A DNA stretch of 64,000 bases from Phaeosaccion multiseriatum. Lineage: Eukaryota > Ochrophyta, other classes. Where the stretch lies: NCBI GenBank assembly GCA_965112735.1, contig OZ218959.1:1054001-1118000 (forward strand). Reading direction: 5' to 3'. How positions within the stretch are numbered: position 1 is the first letter of the stretch; each line of letters starts with the position of its first letter. The position numbers were made by a program, and so were the translations under genes. Positions 1 through 11,138 of this stretch are shown one piece after another. The notes under the pieces are model-generated. The model did no database searches and was not told where the DNA came from. It saw only the letters and a list, made by a program, of their open reading frames with translations.

Positions 1-3000
1 GCCAACTTCTTCGGGGGGCTCATGTTGCTGCTCTCGGAGCCCTTCACACCAGGTTGGGTTGGAGCTGTCGCTTGCTGACTTACTTACAGTTCTTGCTAAA
101 TGGGACCGTGTTCGATGTTGTTCGTTCGATATTGATAAGGTCACATAAATGAAAACTGGAAACTGGGGTGGGTCCGCTGGTCCGCTGTACAGGGACGCGT
201 GGTACCACAACAAGGCGCTGCTCTGACTCTTTCTCTCCCTCCCGGGCTGTCCACCTGTCTGTCTGCCTACCTATCTGCCTGCCTCCCTGGCTGCTTCCCT
301 TCCTTCCTGCCTTCCTGCCTTCCTGTCTACCCCTGTGCCCATATGCCTCGAGCAGGAGACATGGTGACATTCCGGTTCGGCGGCACTGATTACAAGGGGC
401 GTGTGGAGCGCGTGGGATGGTACCAGACGCTCATCAGGGGTATAGACACCCGGCCTACATACGTCCCCAACAGCGTGAGTTTGAGCTTGAGCTTCGCGTC
501 GTGCCATGCCATTGGCCGTGTGCACTCTTCTTCTACTCTTGCACTGTTTGCGTCTCTTGGAGGGTGGATTAATTCGACCAGCAGCTTGGGCCAGGCAGTC
601 AGGCAGCCAAGGGTCACTCACTGGTTGGAAGTGGAGATGGAAGTGGAGATGGAAGTGAGGTCCTTTGTCTGTGGGTTACTCTCTGTCTCTGCAAGTGGAG
701 ATGGAAGTGAGGTCCTTTGTCTGTGGGTTGCTCTCTGTCTCTGCAAGTGGAGATGGAAGTGAGGTCCTTTGTCTGTGGGTTACTCTCTGTCTCTGCAAGT
801 GGAGATGGAAGTGAGGTCCTTTGTCTGTGGGTTGCTCTCTGTCTCTCCTCTCCCTCAACACCTTATCCCTAATCCTGTCCCTCTCGTCCTCAGGTGTTTG
901 CCTCCACCATGGTGACGAACATGGTGAGTGAGCAAGAAAGGGGACAAACAAGGGGGCGAGTTGCTTGCGCTTGTCAGGAAAGGCTCCGCGTGTGAGTGAG
1001 TCTTCGCCGGCAAGTGGGCAAATCACACCCTTCCTTGCCCTTACTTACTCTTACTTACGATACGTCGCCCCTTCTGACCCGCCCTCCCTTCTCTCCCCTC
1101 TCTCACTGCAGGACCGCATCACCCACCGGCGCTTCGAGGCCTTCTTCACGCTTCGCTACGCCGACGTGCAGAAGGTGGGACAGGTCACTTACACACACGG
1201 ACTGACACTTACCGACACACACGGACTGACACTTACCGACACACACGGACTGACACTTACCGACACACACGGACTGACACTTACCGACACACACGGACTG
1301 ACACTTACCGACACACACGGCAGAGCTTGTGCGCGTGTCCGCCCTTCTCTCCGTCCTGCTTTATATTCACGCCAGTCCTGTTGTGTATTGACGTGTGTGA
1401 ATTAACGACTCTTCCTCCTCCTCCTCCTCCTCCTCCTCCTCCTCCTCCTCCTCCTCCTCCTCCTCCTCCTCCTCCTCTTCCTCCTCCTTCTCCTCCTCCT
1501 CCTCCTTCTCCAAATCCTCCCCATAGGTGAGCGCGATATGTGCGGCGGTCAAGGCTGGCCTCAAGGAGCTTCCCAAGCTTGACCTCCTCAGTCAGCCCTT
1601 CCGCATGCACCTCACAGAGTTCTCAGAGGTGAGCAGCGAGAAGGCAGTGGATGGGCAGTACATGGGGGGATGGATGGAAGTGGATGGTGCAGGGGTGGAT
1701 GGCAGTGGATGTAGGGGGTTGGATGGGAGGGCTCACCCGGCCCTGCGGCGTGTGACACGTGACTTGGCTTGACTGACTTGATTTGTGACGTGTACTTACG
1801 TACTCTCACGTACTTGCATCCACCCACAGGGGGGCCTGCGTATGACGGTGAGCTGCTACTTCGCCACGAAGAGCTTCGACGAGTTCCTGGAGCACCAACA
1901 GGTCAGGGAGGGGAGGGGATGGGAGGTGGGAGGGGAGGGGGGAGTGCCCAGTCTGAAGGGAAGGCGGCTCAGAAGGGGGGTCAGGGATCGGGCACAGGGC
2001 CGGAGGGAGGGAGGGAGGGAGGGAGGGAGGCTGGCGATATCCACGGGGCGAGCTGCTGCCCTGTCCATCTTCCCTTCTCCACGTGACCTGCGGCCTGTCT
2101 GTCTGCCTGCCGGCCTGCCTGTCAGCTCCTCTCATGCTTGTGCGCTGCTGCTGGCCTCCTGCTCCCCTCTTCTCTCCATTGACAGAGAGCTCTGCTGGTG
2201 GTGGCCCAGGCAGTGGAGAGCGAGAAGGCGCAGCTCGCATACCCAATGTACACCGTTGACACCGTAGGGGTGGACTTCGGAAGGATGGACAAGGGCGGGG
2301 CCAAGGGAGGACAAACGCACTCACACACGGCACACATGGGCGTTGAGGCCTTGGGGGGGGGGATGGGCACGGGGGCGAAATTGGGGGAGGGGGTGGGCCA
2401 GGGGGCCCGAGTAGGCGGGGCTCATGATGTTCATGACGCCGTCCCTCCTAGGGCTCCTAAGGCGCCCCCCTCCAGCATGCCCACACACACTGCTGCGCCT
2501 CATGTCACACACGCAGCCACACCCACCATCACACACGCCGCCACACCCACTACCACCCACAAGGTCACGCCCCACGCCACGCATACCGCTGCATCGACTA
2601 CCAAGCCACCTGCTTCATCGACTACTGCATCGACTGCCAAGCCCACTGCTACACCCTCTACCAAGCCCACTGCTACACCCTCTACCATATCGTCTACCAC
2701 GCACGCTGGCACGCCCCCTGCTGCATCGACTACCAAGCCCACTATTGCATCGACTACCACGCACACTGCTACACCCACTGCTTCATCGACTACCAAGCCC
2801 CCTGCCTCATCGACTACCAAGCCCCCTGCCTCATCGACTACCAAGCCCCCTGCTTCATCGACTACCAAGCCCCCTGCCTCATCGACTACCAAGCCCACTG
2901 CTGCATCGACTACCAAGCCACCTGCGACACCCTCTACCAAGCCCACTGCTACACCGACTACCACACCGACTACCACGCACGCTGGCACGTCCCATGCCAC

Positions 3001-4303
3001 GGCTCCTGCCACGCCCACACCACCCACGGCCCCTTCCCCTTCCCCTTCCATGTACAACGCCACGCCCATGAACCCTGCCCTGTTACCGATGCCGCCCGAG
3101 CGTGTACAAGAGCGAGCACGAGAGCGAACAGAAGGGCGAGTAGAACGAGGAGAAGAGAGGGTGGAAGGGCGAGAACAAGAGCAAGGAGAAAGGCGAGTAC
3201 AAGAGCGAGCACCAGACGGAGTACAAGGGCGACAAGAGCGAGCACGAGAGCGAGCACACGGGCATGAAGCAGAGCGAATACAAGAGAGAGGGCAAGGGCA
3301 TGAAGCAGAGCGAATACAAGAGAGAGGGCAAGGGCATGAAGCAGAGCGAATACAAGAGGGAGGGCAAGGGCATGAAGCAGAGCGAATACAAGAGGGAGGG
3401 CAAGGGCGACCGTCCTCGTCCTCGTCCTGGCCTGCGTGGGGCACAGGGGCCGCTCAAGGGCCGCTCCATGCTTCATCAGCTGCTTCAACGGCTGCCCATG
3501 AGGGGGGGGAGGGGAAGGCCAGGGAAAGGGCCCGGGAAAGAGAGTCTCAAGGGCCGCGCAATGGTTCCGTGGTGAATGGTTCAGTGGCTATGGCTGCCCA
3601 CGGGGGAGGAGAGACACAGGCAAGGGAAAGGGCCCGGGAAAGAGAGTCTCAAGGGTCGCCCAATGGTTCCGTGGTGAATGGTTCAGTGGCTATGGCTGCC
3701 CACGGGGGAGGAGAGACACAGGCCAGGGAAAGGGCCCGGGAAAGAGAGTCTCAAGGGTCGCCCAATGGTTCCGTGGTGAATGGTTCAGTGGCTATGGCTG
3801 CCCACCGGGGAGGAGAGACACAGGCCAGGGAAAGGGCCCGGGAAAGAGAGTCTCAAGGGCCGCCCAATGGTTCCGTGGTGAATGGTTCAGTGGCTATGGC
3901 TGCCCACGGGGGAGGAGAGACACAGGCCAGAGAAAGGGCCCGGGACAGGCAATTCACGTTCCCGCCGCCCGAAGACGATAAGAGAAGTTTTGCCGGAGTG
4001 ACCAAGCACAGGAGGGCACGGGATAAGCGCAGACAAGACAGGCAGGCCAGGGCCGGGCGGGGTCAGCACTCCCAGGGCCCGAGGCGCGGCAGGAATTGGC
4101 GGAAGGGTAAGGGTGGGTCGCCTCCCCCACACGTACTCAGCGGGAGTACAGGCCCTTCCTATAGGGGGGGCACTCAGCAGGGTGGCACTGGGAAGGGGAA
4201 GGGGAAGGGGAAGGGGCAGGGGACGTCCGAGACGCTGCTGAAGAAGCACCCGCGCCTCGGCTCAAGGGCCCATCCAAGAGATACGAAGACGCGCAGAGAC
4301 TGA
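1..4303 (+). CDS. MscS-family mechanosensitive channel, 5' end outside window, with long repetitive C-terminal tail
   Basis: Partial gene; exons read as 1-52, 356-474, 894-923, 1112-1174, 1527-1628, 1830-1901 and 2186-4303, all joining in phase with GT-AG introns. The first exons give ANFFGGLMLLLSEPF, then GD-VTF, VGWYQTLIRGIDTR and VPNS, which match the pore-lining helix and beta domain of MscS/MSL channels. The later exons (QRALLVVAQAVESEKAQLAYP) match the alpha-beta cytosolic domain. Family members release ions on membrane stretch in plasma or organelle membranes; which membrane applies here cannot be told because the N-terminus is missing. The last exon continues for about 660 residues of low complexity: Thr/Pro/Lys/Ala-rich, then Arg/Glu-rich repeats, then a basic Gly/Lys/Arg end. 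Channel identity is strong; whether the whole tail is translated is inferred only from the unbroken frame. Confidence 0.85.
633..848. repeat. 52-bp minisatellite, about four copies, in channel intron
   Basis: Near-identical 52-bp units (beginning around ggagatggaagtgagg) follow head to tail in the intron between the VPNS exon and the next 30-bp exon. Confidence 0.85.
1192..1320. repeat. 24-bp minisatellite, five copies
   Basis: Perfect or near-perfect 24-bp units (core ggactgacacttaccgac) begin about 18 bp after the donor of the exon ending at 1174. Confidence 0.9.
1413..1510. repeat. (CCT)n tract before a 3' splice site
   Basis: Long pyrimidine trinucleotide array ending 16 bp before the acceptor at 1526. 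It probably serves as an expanded polypyrimidine tract. Confidence 0.85.
3258..3405 (+). repeat. 36-bp coding repeat, four copies
   Basis: Four tandem 36-bp units encode a 12-residue repeat (GHEAERIQERGQ and variants) in the channel tail. The unit length keeps the reading frame. Confidence 0.9.
3515..3950 (+). repeat. 102-bp coding repeat, about four copies
   Basis: Tandem 102-bp units encode a 34-residue repeat running from RARERESQG through NGSVVNGSVAMAAHGGGET. Copies differ at only a few bases, so expansion is recent, and the unit is a multiple of three. Confidence 0.9.
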
Positions 4304-4627
4304 CTGGGACGCCAGCGCGTTGCCTGGGCCTTGTAGGTAGTGACTTACGAAAAGGAAAGTCACATGATTATTTATATATACTTAGAAGTACCACTCTTGG
4401 GTGAGGTCCATCTTCTCTCCTCTGACACCATCCTTCGAAAGAAAAACAGGTCCGCTAGCGCCGCTTCCTCCCCTAAGCGTGTGCGGGCTAGGGCAAAGGC
4501 TTCATTCGGAGCCCATCCATCTATCCATCCATCCACCTGTCCATCCCTCCTCTTTGGTAAGGGTATGAGCCCATCCGTTTCCATTGTAAGACTATGTAAG
4601 AGCAGTTAAGGGTAGGGTTGAATCAAA
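4304..4627. other. Convergent intergenic region
   Basis: Lies between the stop of the channel gene (+) and the stop of the aminopeptidase gene (-). It should hold both 3' UTRs. Apart from a short (ATCC)n run near 4515-4535 I see nothing in it. Confidence 0.6.
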
Positions 4628-5339
4628 TCATTGGCCCATCCTCTTGGCGAGCTGCTCCACGGCCGCATCCTGAGGAGACGACACGCGGATGACACGGGAG
4701 AGGGGGGGGGGGGGTGGCAGCGTGGCAGCATCGCGGCAGTTGTTGGTACCTTTCTCCGTCTTGGACGCCCTTGTCAGTGGCACTCACACACCGACTCACT
4801 CACTTACTCACTCACTCACTCACTCACTCACTCACTCACTCACTCACTCACTCACTCACTCACTCAAGCACTCGCCCATACACTCTCTCACTCCCTCACG
4901 CACTTGCTCACTCACCAGCCACATGCTCAGTCACTCACGCACATTCTCACTCACCAGCCTAGTCTTCATGGCGAGTAGGATGCCCTCCTGCTCTTGCGCC
5001 CTTTGCGGCCCGCCCCTCTCCTTCTCCCGTCTGTACCAATGCACCAGCCCCCCCGCCTCCTCCGCTCCCCTGCGCAGCTCCGACAACATTTTCCTCGCCA
5101 CCACCGACATATCCGTGGGCCACTCTCTCCCACCCCCTGCCCTGCCCTGCTGCAGTGTGGCGTGCGGGGAGGGGGTGAGGTCTCTTTCCTCTCCCTCCCC
5201 TCCCTCCCCTTGGCCTCCCGTGCCCCCTCCGCTGCTCGAGCCGTGCTGCTCCTCTTGCTCCTCTCGGCCCTTCCTCCTCTTCTTCCCAGTGCTTAGAGGA
5301 GCCTCGTCCCTCCCCTCCTCCCTGTCTGCCCGCTGTGCA

Positions 5340-5372
<33 letters not shown>

Positions 5373-8300
5373 TGCTGCTGGTGGTGGTGCTGCTGCTGCT
5401 TCTGCCCATTGCCACACCCCTCCCTCTCCTTCTCGTCCCCCTCCTCCTTGCCCCCCCATTGGTTGGCCCTGGCTAGCTCGAGCTCCCACAGGAAGAGCCG
5501 CCCTGGCGCCCACGCCGCCCACCATTGCGGCGACCCCCTCTCCTGTGCAAGCACGCCCACAGCGGCCCGAAGGCGCTCGGACAACAGCTCCACCACCACA
5601 GCAGATGACGCCTCCTCACTTAGAATCGCCTGCCAGAGGGAAGGGGAGCGGAGAAGAGGCAAGGGGAGGAGAGGTGAGGGGAGGGCAGGGGAGGGGGGGT
5701 GCAGACAGACAGACAAACACGCACACGCACACACATAACAACAGCAGAGAGGGAACGAGCGCCCTGTCATCGACAAGAGGCTCTGCATAGCGGCACGCAG
5801 GTACCACTGAAGGCCTACTGCGGCGCGTGGAAAGTCAGCGGGCCGGTCCTCCTCCATCCCCCACCCTCCACCCTCGGGGTATGCATACCCCGGGATGAAT
5901 GGCCATTCTTTCCTCTCCTCTCCTCTCTCCTCACCTTATAGAGGCCGAGGATCAAGTCGTACACAAAACCGAGGGCCTCGAGCTCATCAAGACGGCCCAA
6001 GCGAAGAGCCGAGAAGCAGGCGTTCCAAGAGGGCTGGTCCGGGTGCTGCACGCAGTAGAAGCCGCAGTGCTCGTGGTTCAGCACGACGTAGACCTCCTCC
6101 TCCTTCCCTTCTTCTCCCGCTCCTCTCCTCTCCTCCTCATCCTCCTCCTCCTTCCCTCCTCCCCTCTCATTCCCTGCCCCCTCTTTCCCATCCACCTGCA
6201 CCTGCATCGCGGAGGCCCGTGCTGAGTTACTACGCTCAACACTGCTGCTCGTGCTGCTGCTGCTGCAAGTGTTCATGCGAGCAATACCATTACCAACACT
6301 ACTGCCACTATAGCTGCTACTGCTGCTACTGTTAATGCTACACCTCACACTCCCCCCCTCCCTCAAAACTTGGTGCAAGTCGATCTCTATCCGACGCTCC
6401 CTCATCACTATCAACTTGACAACTTCGGACCCCTCTTCCTCCTCCTCCTCCCCCCCCTTGCCGCCCCTGCCTGGCCTGCCCTGCCTACGCACCCTCCCTA
6501 CTCGAATACGCAGCGGAACATTCCAAAGGGAGGCTACTGGAGGCCGCGGAACGCTCCCAAGGGAGGCTGCTTCCGCGTTGTTCGGCCCTGACTTGGCTCC
6601 CTTCACTCCCTTCACCCCAGTGCGGTCTCCATTGTCCCCTCCCGTGCTCTCTCTATCCCCCCCTGCCCTGTCCACTACCTTGTCGCTGCTGTCGCTGCTC
6701 TCCGCGGGCCGCTTTCGCTGCTTGAAGCGGAAGGGTTGCTGCGTCACGGTCAAGCGCCCCTTCACGAGAGTCACATTGAGCAGCTGCAGGAGGAGGAGGA
6801 GGAGGAGGAGGAGGAGGAGGAGGAGGAGGTGGTGGTGGTGGTGGTGGTGGTGGTGGTGGTGGAGGAGGAGGGGGGGGGGGAGGAGGAGGAGGTAAGAGAG
6901 TGTACGAGGTACCCAGTGTGACAATGGAGGGGGGGAGGGGAGGGGGAGGGCGGGACTGAGTGCAAGGCAGGGAGCGGGGAGGCGAGAGAGGGAGAGAGGG
7001 TGAGAGGGTGGCACTAGGTCCACCACGGTTAAGCGGAACAACCGGATAATAAGCGGAGCTATTGGCCTCGGATCCCCCGCCAACAGTAACTCGTACCGGG
7101 AAATGGGGTTGCGAGAGCCAGGGGTGCATCAGCCCGGCGACATCGACCCCAAGCCTTGGACCTCCCCCGTCTCTCCCCTCCCTCTGCTGCTCGTGGCAGG
7201 CCTGCTGCAACGCGCTCCACAAGTCTTCCATCGTTGTGCATGCATATTGGTGCTCTATGGCGTACGCCTTCAGGCCCTTGAGGAATACCCCCTCCCCCAC
7301 AAAGCCGCAGAGCATCCTCAGCAGGCTTGCCCCCTTGCCGTACGTGATGGTGTCGAATGAAGCAAGGATGGAGCTCAGGTCTCCCTTGTGCTGCTGCACC
7401 ACGGCGTGAGAGGTGGTCTGCGCGTCGGCAAGCATCGCCTGTCGGAGGGAGGGAGGGAGGGAGGGAGGGAGGGAGGGAGGGAGGGAGGGAGGGAGGGAGG
7501 GAGGGAGGGAGAGGGAAGTCCGCAGCCGCATGGCGTAAGTCAAGGGCAGCAGCAGCAGCAGTTCCTGATACAGCAGCAGCAGGTGAAGAAAGGAAAGGAA
7601 AGAAAAAGAAGAAAGACGATGTATTTCCCCTACCCACTTGTATGAACACCTCGCTCATGAAGTTGGTCCAGATCCTGTATCCTTCGGCCTGGTCTTGGGC
7701 CTCGCCTTTGGCATCATCATCTTGGGCCTGATGCCTGGGCCTGGGATGCAGCGTGTGATGCCCTGTGTCGAGCTTGTGCACCATGGTGTACTCCAAGAAG
7801 CGCGCCATCCCCTCCTTGAGCCACAGCTCGTCGAAGCTCCAGGGCGTGACAATGTCTCCGTACCACTGGTGACAGATCTCATGGCACAATAGACGCACGA
7901 TGCGCCGCCGACGTGCAAAGTCCGTCGTCGGATCCACCAGCATGAACTCCTGAGGTTGGAGTAGAGGTATGTGGGTGGGTAAAGTATAGGCATATGGGTG
8001 GGTAGAGTAGAGGCGTATGGGTGGGTAGAGTAGAGGTATATGGGTGGGTAGGGAAGAGGCACATGGGTGGGTGGAGTATAGGCATATGGGTGGGTAGGGT
8101 AGAGGCATATGGGTAGAGTAGAGGCATATGGGTGGGTAGGGTAGAGGCATATGGGTGGGTAGGGTAGACGTATATGGGTGGGAAGGGTAGAGGCATGCGT
8201 CGGAGTAGAAGTATACGGTGAGTAGAGTAGAGGTATATGGGTGGGTAGGGTAGAGGCATATGGGTGGGTGGGGTAGAGGCGTATGGGTGGGTAGGGTAGA

Positions 8301-9023
8301 GGCGTATGGGTGGGTAGGGTAGAGGCATATGGGTGGGTAGAGTAGAGGCGTATGGTTGGGTAGGGTAGAGGCATATGGGTGGGTAGGGTAGAGGCATATG
8401 GGTGGGTAGGGTAGAGGCGTATGGGTGGGTAGAGTAGAGGCGTATGGTTGGGTAGGGTAGAGGCATATGGGTGGGTAGGGTAGAGGCGTATGGGTGGGTA
8501 GGGTAGAGGCGTATGGGTGGGTAGGGTAGAGGCGTACGGGTTGACGGGGTGCAAGGCCGGAGGGGAGCGCGAAAAAGCGCACTGGGCCCTGCCTCACGCT
8601 ATGACCTCCCTCTCTCCTTCCCTCCCTTCCTTCCTGACCTTAAGCAGCGTGACAGCCCCGAAGTTCTCCATGCCTGAGGGAGGGACGTCAGAGCGGCAGC
8701 GGCACGTGCAACACAAGAACAAGAGGGGCGATGCAAGGAGTGAGTCGAGTCGGGCGTGTCCTCCCACCTCCCGTACAGTACACTCCACCGAAGCCTTCAC
8801 AGCAGTGGGCAGTGGACATTACCATTCTGGACCATTCTGGGGGACGAGAGTGCCTCTCTCCCCTCCTTCTCCCCCCCCCCCCCGGTCTCTTTATCCCACC
8901 CCTCACCGATTCCGTGCATCTTGTGCATGCACAGCAGATCGAGCTTCTCCAGAGGGAAGGCCACACCGAACATTGAGCTGCACAGGTCGAAGGCTCTGCG
9001 GGCACAGTAAGTCAACGAGAGAG

Positions 9024-9065
<42 letters not shown>

Positions 9066-10666
9066 GGATGCGGTTGAGGCCATGCCCCCTCCCTTCCCAT
9101 TTCCTCGGTCCCTCTGCCCTCCTCCGGTGCCTCCCCCACCCCTCCCCACCTGCATGCAAAGCGCAGAGCGAAGTGCGCCTCCTCCACGTCCTCCCCCACG
9201 GGTACGTGTGCAGTGAGCAGCACACCCAAGTGCCCCCCCTGCTGGCATTGCCCCTCCTCCTCCTCCTGAATCACCAACTGCTGCCCCTCGCCCCGCCCCA
9301 GCCCCTGGGTGCTTGCGCTTGTGCTCGTGGTCGTGCCGGTGCCAGTGGCCGCCCTCCTGCTGATCCTGTTGAGCCTCCCGACCCAGAAACCGAGCAGATA
9401 GGTTGACATGACCGGTGTCACACGGAATCGAATGGTGTCGGTCTTCACACAGAACCCCGCCTCCCCTGACGAGCAGGGGAGGGAGGAGGGCTCCAAGGCC
9501 CATGGATGGGAGTGAGAGTCGTCGGGCTGGAATGGCGGTCCAAACGCCCCTCCTCCCTCCTGCCTCTGCCGGCCCAGGCCCCTCGGCCCCTCCTTCAGCC
9601 TCGCGCCTTCGTCCTGGCCCGTGTCGAGCTGAGTGGGGCCTCGTGGGTTGGTTGTTCGGAGCGCGGCAAGGACTGGCGGCGGCGTGTCCGGAGGGAGAGG
9701 CCGTCCCTCCTCCTCCTCTTCCTCCTCCTCCTGCTGCTGCTGCCCCTGCTCCGGCGTGACGCTCTCAATGCTGCAATTGGACACCGCTTGGAGCGACGTA
9801 GGCACTCCGCGCAAGGTGAGCTGGAAGGTGGCCTGCAAAGGAAGCAGACGGGGCGGTAGGAGGGGCGGTAAAGAGGGGCGGGTAAGACGTGGCAAGTGGC
9901 AGCGTGTGTTGAAGCCAGCATGTGACAGTGGAGCACAAGGGAAGTGAACTCGACTCTTGACTCTCTTCGCTCTTCACTCTTCACGAGCTCCCTTCCCCTC
10001 AACGGACTCGGAGAGTGGCAGGGGAGGTCAGTCCAAGTCAGCCATGCCGCACGCACTCACACCCAAACGCACCCACCTTGAGATGGGGGGAGTCGAAGCA
10101 CGGGAACACTTTGCGGCAGTGGGCGGGCTCCAAGTGCGTCGCGATGAAGACCGACGATCCTCTGGTGCTCTCCGCGGCTACTGTCTGCTGCTCCTCCCCT
10201 GCCTTGGCTGTTGCTGTCGTCGCCCCCTCCCCCCCTCCCGACGGCTCCGTCGTCCCCTCCGCTGCAGCAGCGGCAGATCCTCCCCTCCTCACAACGTATA
10301 TGCCCTCCGCCTTGTCCTCTTCCACCATCCCCCGGAAATACAGCCTCAGCTCCGTGCTAACGCTGGCCACAAAGTCGCTGGGGACTTGCACGCAGAGCGA
10401 GTCTCCCTCTTCGCGAAACCTGCTCGCTCCACCACAGGCAGATACACACGCAGTACAGGGGCAGAGGGCGGGGGAGACCAAGGGGAAGGAAGTGAGTGAG
10501 GAGAGCGAGACATTTTCGTGCACATCATGCACGCGAGGGGGGGGGAGGGGGGCAGCAGCCCCTCACTTACCACTCAGTCGGACACCCATCCACCGCCGCG
10601 CCTTCCACGACCACGCTCCTGGCGCAGTCAAGACGAAACACCCTCTTGTTTTTGTTTTTTTTGCTG

Positions 10667-10708
<42 letters not shown>

Positions 10709-10944
10709 GAGTTCATGACCAGGTACTGCGGAGGGACATGCACTCGTATGCTCACTTCCCCAGAGTACCCAATGGTGGTGCCGACAGGCGATGCGCAGGG
10801 GATGCCGCTTTGCGCGGAAGAAGCCTGGTTCCCTGCCAAGTCGAGCTGAATGGTCACGTCATAATGGCTTGGCCGAACCTCCTCCTCCTTGTCCTCCTCC
10901 TGATCTTCCTCCCCCCTCTCATCCTCGTCCACCAGACACGCCAT
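4628..10944 (-). CDS. M1-family zinc aminopeptidase (puromycin-sensitive/ERAP-like)
   Basis: Exons, in order of translation: 10571-10944, 10077-10419, 9150-9832, 8907-8995, 8639-8673, 7638-7949, 7097-7438, 5935-6783, 5735-5806 (uncertain), 4955-5629 and 4628-4669, about 1271 residues. The protein shows M1 landmarks in order: an N-terminal beta domain (PSHYDVTIQLDL, CRKVFPCFDSP), the substrate-binding motif as GIGMENFG near residue 497, and the catalytic HEICHQWYGD near 531 followed 18 residues later by Glu in WLKEG. The next domain contains DTITYGKGASLLRML and the beta-sandwich LLNVTLVKGRLTVTQQPF. Family members cleave N-terminal residues from peptides using one zinc. All ligands are present, so activity is expected. 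Odd points are acidic, poly-Ser, poly-Gln and QLVIQ insertions within and after the M1 fold. The C-terminal helical region is long and poorly conserved. The start at 10944 is the first Met before the conserved beta domain. Confidence 0.88.
4795..4866. repeat. (CACT)n array in the last aminopeptidase intron
   Basis: On the gene strand this is (GAGT)n. It follows a donor that itself reads GTGAGTGAG, in the intron 4670-4954. Confidence 0.85.
5338..5402 (-). repeat. Coding CAG tract (poly-Gln/His)
   Basis: CTG/TTG/GTG run on the + strand that encodes a Gln-rich stretch with several His residues in exon 10 of the aminopeptidase. Confidence 0.8.
6786..6893. repeat. GGA/GGT trinucleotide array before a 3' splice site
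   Basis: On the gene strand this is a CCT/CCA array ending right before the CTGCAG acceptor of the exon 5935-6783, so it doubles as the polypyrimidine tract. Confidence 0.8.
7443..7512. repeat. (GGGA)n array before a 3' splice site
   Basis: Gene-strand (CCCT)n run ending at the GACAG acceptor of the exon 7097-7438. Confidence 0.85.
7547..7582 (+). repeat. Dispersed CAG/TTGGTGATACAG element, copy 1
   Basis: CAG run, variant core TTCCTGATACAG, CAG run. Lies in the aminopeptidase intron 7439-7637, antisense to the gene. Confidence 0.6.
7966..8545. repeat. 23-bp minisatellite filling aminopeptidase intron 5
   Basis: About 25 head-to-tail units of roughly 23 bp (core gggtagagtagaggcatatg) with point differences. 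It occupies most of the intron 7950-8638 and makes up nearly all of its length. Confidence 0.9.
9266..9284 (-). repeat. Dispersed CAG/TTGGTGATACAG element, copy 2 (coding)
   Basis: Read on the gene strand as CAGCAGTTGGTGATTCAG, encoding QQLVIQ within exon 3 of the aminopeptidase, inside a low-complexity insertion. Confidence 0.7.
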
Positions 10945-11138
10945 TTCTGAGTACGATGATTGATTTCTATCGGGCGGGGAATGCTATCGGGCGGGGAAAG
11001 AGTTGGCTAGATAACAACTCCTGAGGCCAGCTGTGAGTAACAGTTACGGAATTTGTTCTTTTTCCTCTTTTGTCATCTGGGTGATCGATCTCTGGGTAAT
11101 ACAAGTGTAGAGAGAAAAAAGGAGAGGGAGGTCAGACC
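10945..11138. promoter_or_regulatory. Short divergent intergenic region (candidate shared promoter)
   Basis: Only 194 bp separate the proposed starts of the aminopeptidase (-) and the anoctamin (+), so the two probably share promoter DNA. I see no convincing TATA box. Confidence 0.4.

Noticed and set aside
7966-8545. Regular 23-bp direct repeats resembling a CRISPR array
   Set aside because: Units abut without unique spacers, lie within a eukaryotic intron and have no cas genes nearby. It is a minisatellite.
7059-8597. 512-residue minus-strand frame through the 23-bp repeat
   Set aside because: Most of it translates intron minisatellite; only the HEICH exon (7638-7949) is coding.
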